Part shown: positions 6,966-7,577 of the stretch, in pieces
Layout of the letters: the number at the start of each line of letters is the position of its first letter
Numbering within the stretch: the stretch's first letter is position 1
Origin: an uncultured Methanomicrobiales archaeon
Lineage (GTDB): Archaea; Thermoplasmatota; Thermoplasmata; Methanomassiliicoccales; Methanomethylophilaceae
Direction: 5' to 3'
DNA length: 7,577 nucleotides
Assembly: GCA_946528255.1 (NCBI GenBank)
Contig: CAMMYR010000025.1
Location: 1 to 7,577, forward strand
Translations under genes and position numbers: made by a program
Notes under the pieces: model-generated
What the model was told of the DNA's origin: nothing
What the model saw: only the letters and a program-made list of their open reading frames with translations
Databases searched by the model: none

Positions 6966-6976
6966 ATGTCGAACAG
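6927..6976 (+). repeat. Three TCGAACA repeats around the ACT-domain gene start
   Basis: TCGAACAT occurs at 6927-6934 and 6947-6954, and TCGAACAG at 6969-6976 just inside the coding region, at spacings of 20 and 22 bases, about two helical turns. They flank the TATA box and could be operator half-sites. That function is inference; the repeats are seen directly. Confidence 0.4.
6934..6941 (+). promoter_or_regulatory. TATA box of the ACT-domain gene
   Basis: TTAAAATA is centred about 28 bases before the ATG at 6966, which predicts a transcript with little or no leader. It overlaps the end of the first TCGAACAT repeat by one base. Confidence 0.55.
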
Positions 6977-7577
6977 CACGCAGAAGGAGAGCCTCGCCGA
7001 GAAGACGAGGGTCTACATAGACTCGCACCCGAGCATCAAGGATTGCGTTTCGAAGGGCCTCATCAACTACTCGTCGCTCTCCAGGCTGATCATGAAGGAC
7101 ATGGGCCTGACCAACGAGGAGGCCGTCATGATCGCGTGCAGGCGCTACGCATCCAAGCTCGGGACCACTTCCGAGCACGAGATGAACATTCTCAGGATCC
7201 TGAAGGACAGCAGGCTGGAGATGAGGACCAAGACCTGCATCGTCACCGCCAAGAACGACTGGTCCGTGCTCCACAAGATGGACAACCTCTTCAAGGACCT
7301 GTGGAACGAGAACTCCATCATGCAGTGCGTCCAGTCAGCTTCCGCCGTCACCATCATCGCAGACAGGATGCTGAAGGACAGGATCATCGACACCGTCGGC
7401 AGGTTCAACCTCATCAAGGTCAGGGAGAACCTGGTGGAGATCGCCGTCAAGTCCCCGGAGATGATCGTGGATACCAGCGGTGTGATCGCATACCTGATCA
7501 CCAACCTCTCCGATGCCGGCATCAACATCGAGGAGACCGTCAGCTGCCACACGGACACCATCTTCATCGTTGGCGAA
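6966..7577 (+). CDS. ACT-domain protein, putative regulator (3' end beyond the window)
   Basis: The first 204 codons of a gene that is still open at the window edge. After a polar start (MSNSTQKESLAEKTR), residues 15-60 (VYIDSHPSIKDCVSKG, INYSSLSRLI) look like the helical N-terminal segment of a widespread archaeal family of about 220 residues. The last 50 residues (LVEIAVKSPE, DTSGVIAYLI, LSDAGINIEE, TDTIFIVGE) form an ACT-like ligand-binding fold. ACT domains usually sense amino acids or other small molecules, so a regulatory role is likely, but the ligand and target are unknown. It has its own TATA box and repeat elements, so it is transcribed separately. Its eleven arginine codons include no CGA. 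Only a few residues should be missing; what codon ends it would be informative. Confidence 0.75.
   Translation, partial: MSNSTQKESLAEKTRVYIDSHPSIKDCVSKGLINYSSLSRLIMKDMGLTNEEAVMIACRRYASKLGTTSEHEMNILRILKDSRLEMRTKTCIVTAKNDWSVLHKMDNLFKDLWNENSIMQCVQSASAVTIIADRMLKDRIIDTVGRFNLIKVRENLVEIAVKSPEMIVDTSGVIAYLITNLSDAGINIEETVSCHTDTIFIVGE

Noticed and set aside
1..7577. CRISPR arrays, tRNA or rRNA genes, insertion sequences
   Set aside because: No regularly spaced long repeats, cloverleaf-like or rRNA-like stretches, transposase motifs or terminal inverted repeats were seen on either strand.

Overview
This is a GC-rich archaeal window. It has TATA-like elements about 26 bases before start codons (leaderless genes), AGG as the dominant arginine codon, and a mix of CobQ, YhaO/YhaN-type nuclease/ATPase, a ThiS-like protein and an archaeal ACT-domain protein. 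The best guess is a methanogen-type Thermoplasmatota such as Methanomassiliicoccales; that placement is inference from gene content, not a search.

Layout. (1) The 3' end of a neurotransmitter:sodium symporter (NSS) family transporter, plus strand, 1-318. (2) A 62-residue leaderless ThiS/MoaD-type ubiquitin-fold protein, plus strand, 363-551. (3) A minus-strand operon reading from 3217 down to 552: cobyric acid synthase CobQ with an extra N-terminal cysteine-rich domain, then a CobQ paralogue that has only the ATP-binding amidoligase domain. The two are coupled by an ATGA stop/start overlap. (4) A divergent promoter region, 3218-3311. (5) A plus-strand operon, 3312-6847: a YhaO/Mre11-like phosphoesterase and a YhaN/Rad50-like ATPase with a central membrane hairpin (again ATGA-coupled), then a small cysteine-rich protein like the methanogen family I remember as DUF6951. 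(6) A 118-base AT-richer intergenic region with a TATA box and TCGAACA repeats, then the first 204 codons of an ACT-domain regulator-like protein that runs off the window.

The main discovery candidate concerns the genetic code. In all five places where a gene should end without overlapping the next start codon, no TAA, TAG or TGA is present. Each time the codon is CGA: 316-318, 549-551, 554-552 (minus), 6488-6490 and 6845-6847. Hand translation of all eight genes shows about 166 arginine codons in the gene bodies and none is CGA. The only ordinary stops are the two TGAs inside ATGA overlaps, where T is also needed for the next ATG. Reading CGA as arginine adds junk tails to the transporter, to the ThiS-like protein (burying its terminal Gly-Gly), to the CobQ paralogue (72 residues antisense to another gene and its promoter) and to the DUF6951-like protein (across an intergenic region), and it fuses the YhaN-like protein to its neighbour. 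CGA therefore appears to act as a termination codon, by reassignment or by C-to-U RNA editing to UGA. Systematic sequence error or alteration must be excluded first. CDS ends below use this reading and also state the standard-code ORF limits.
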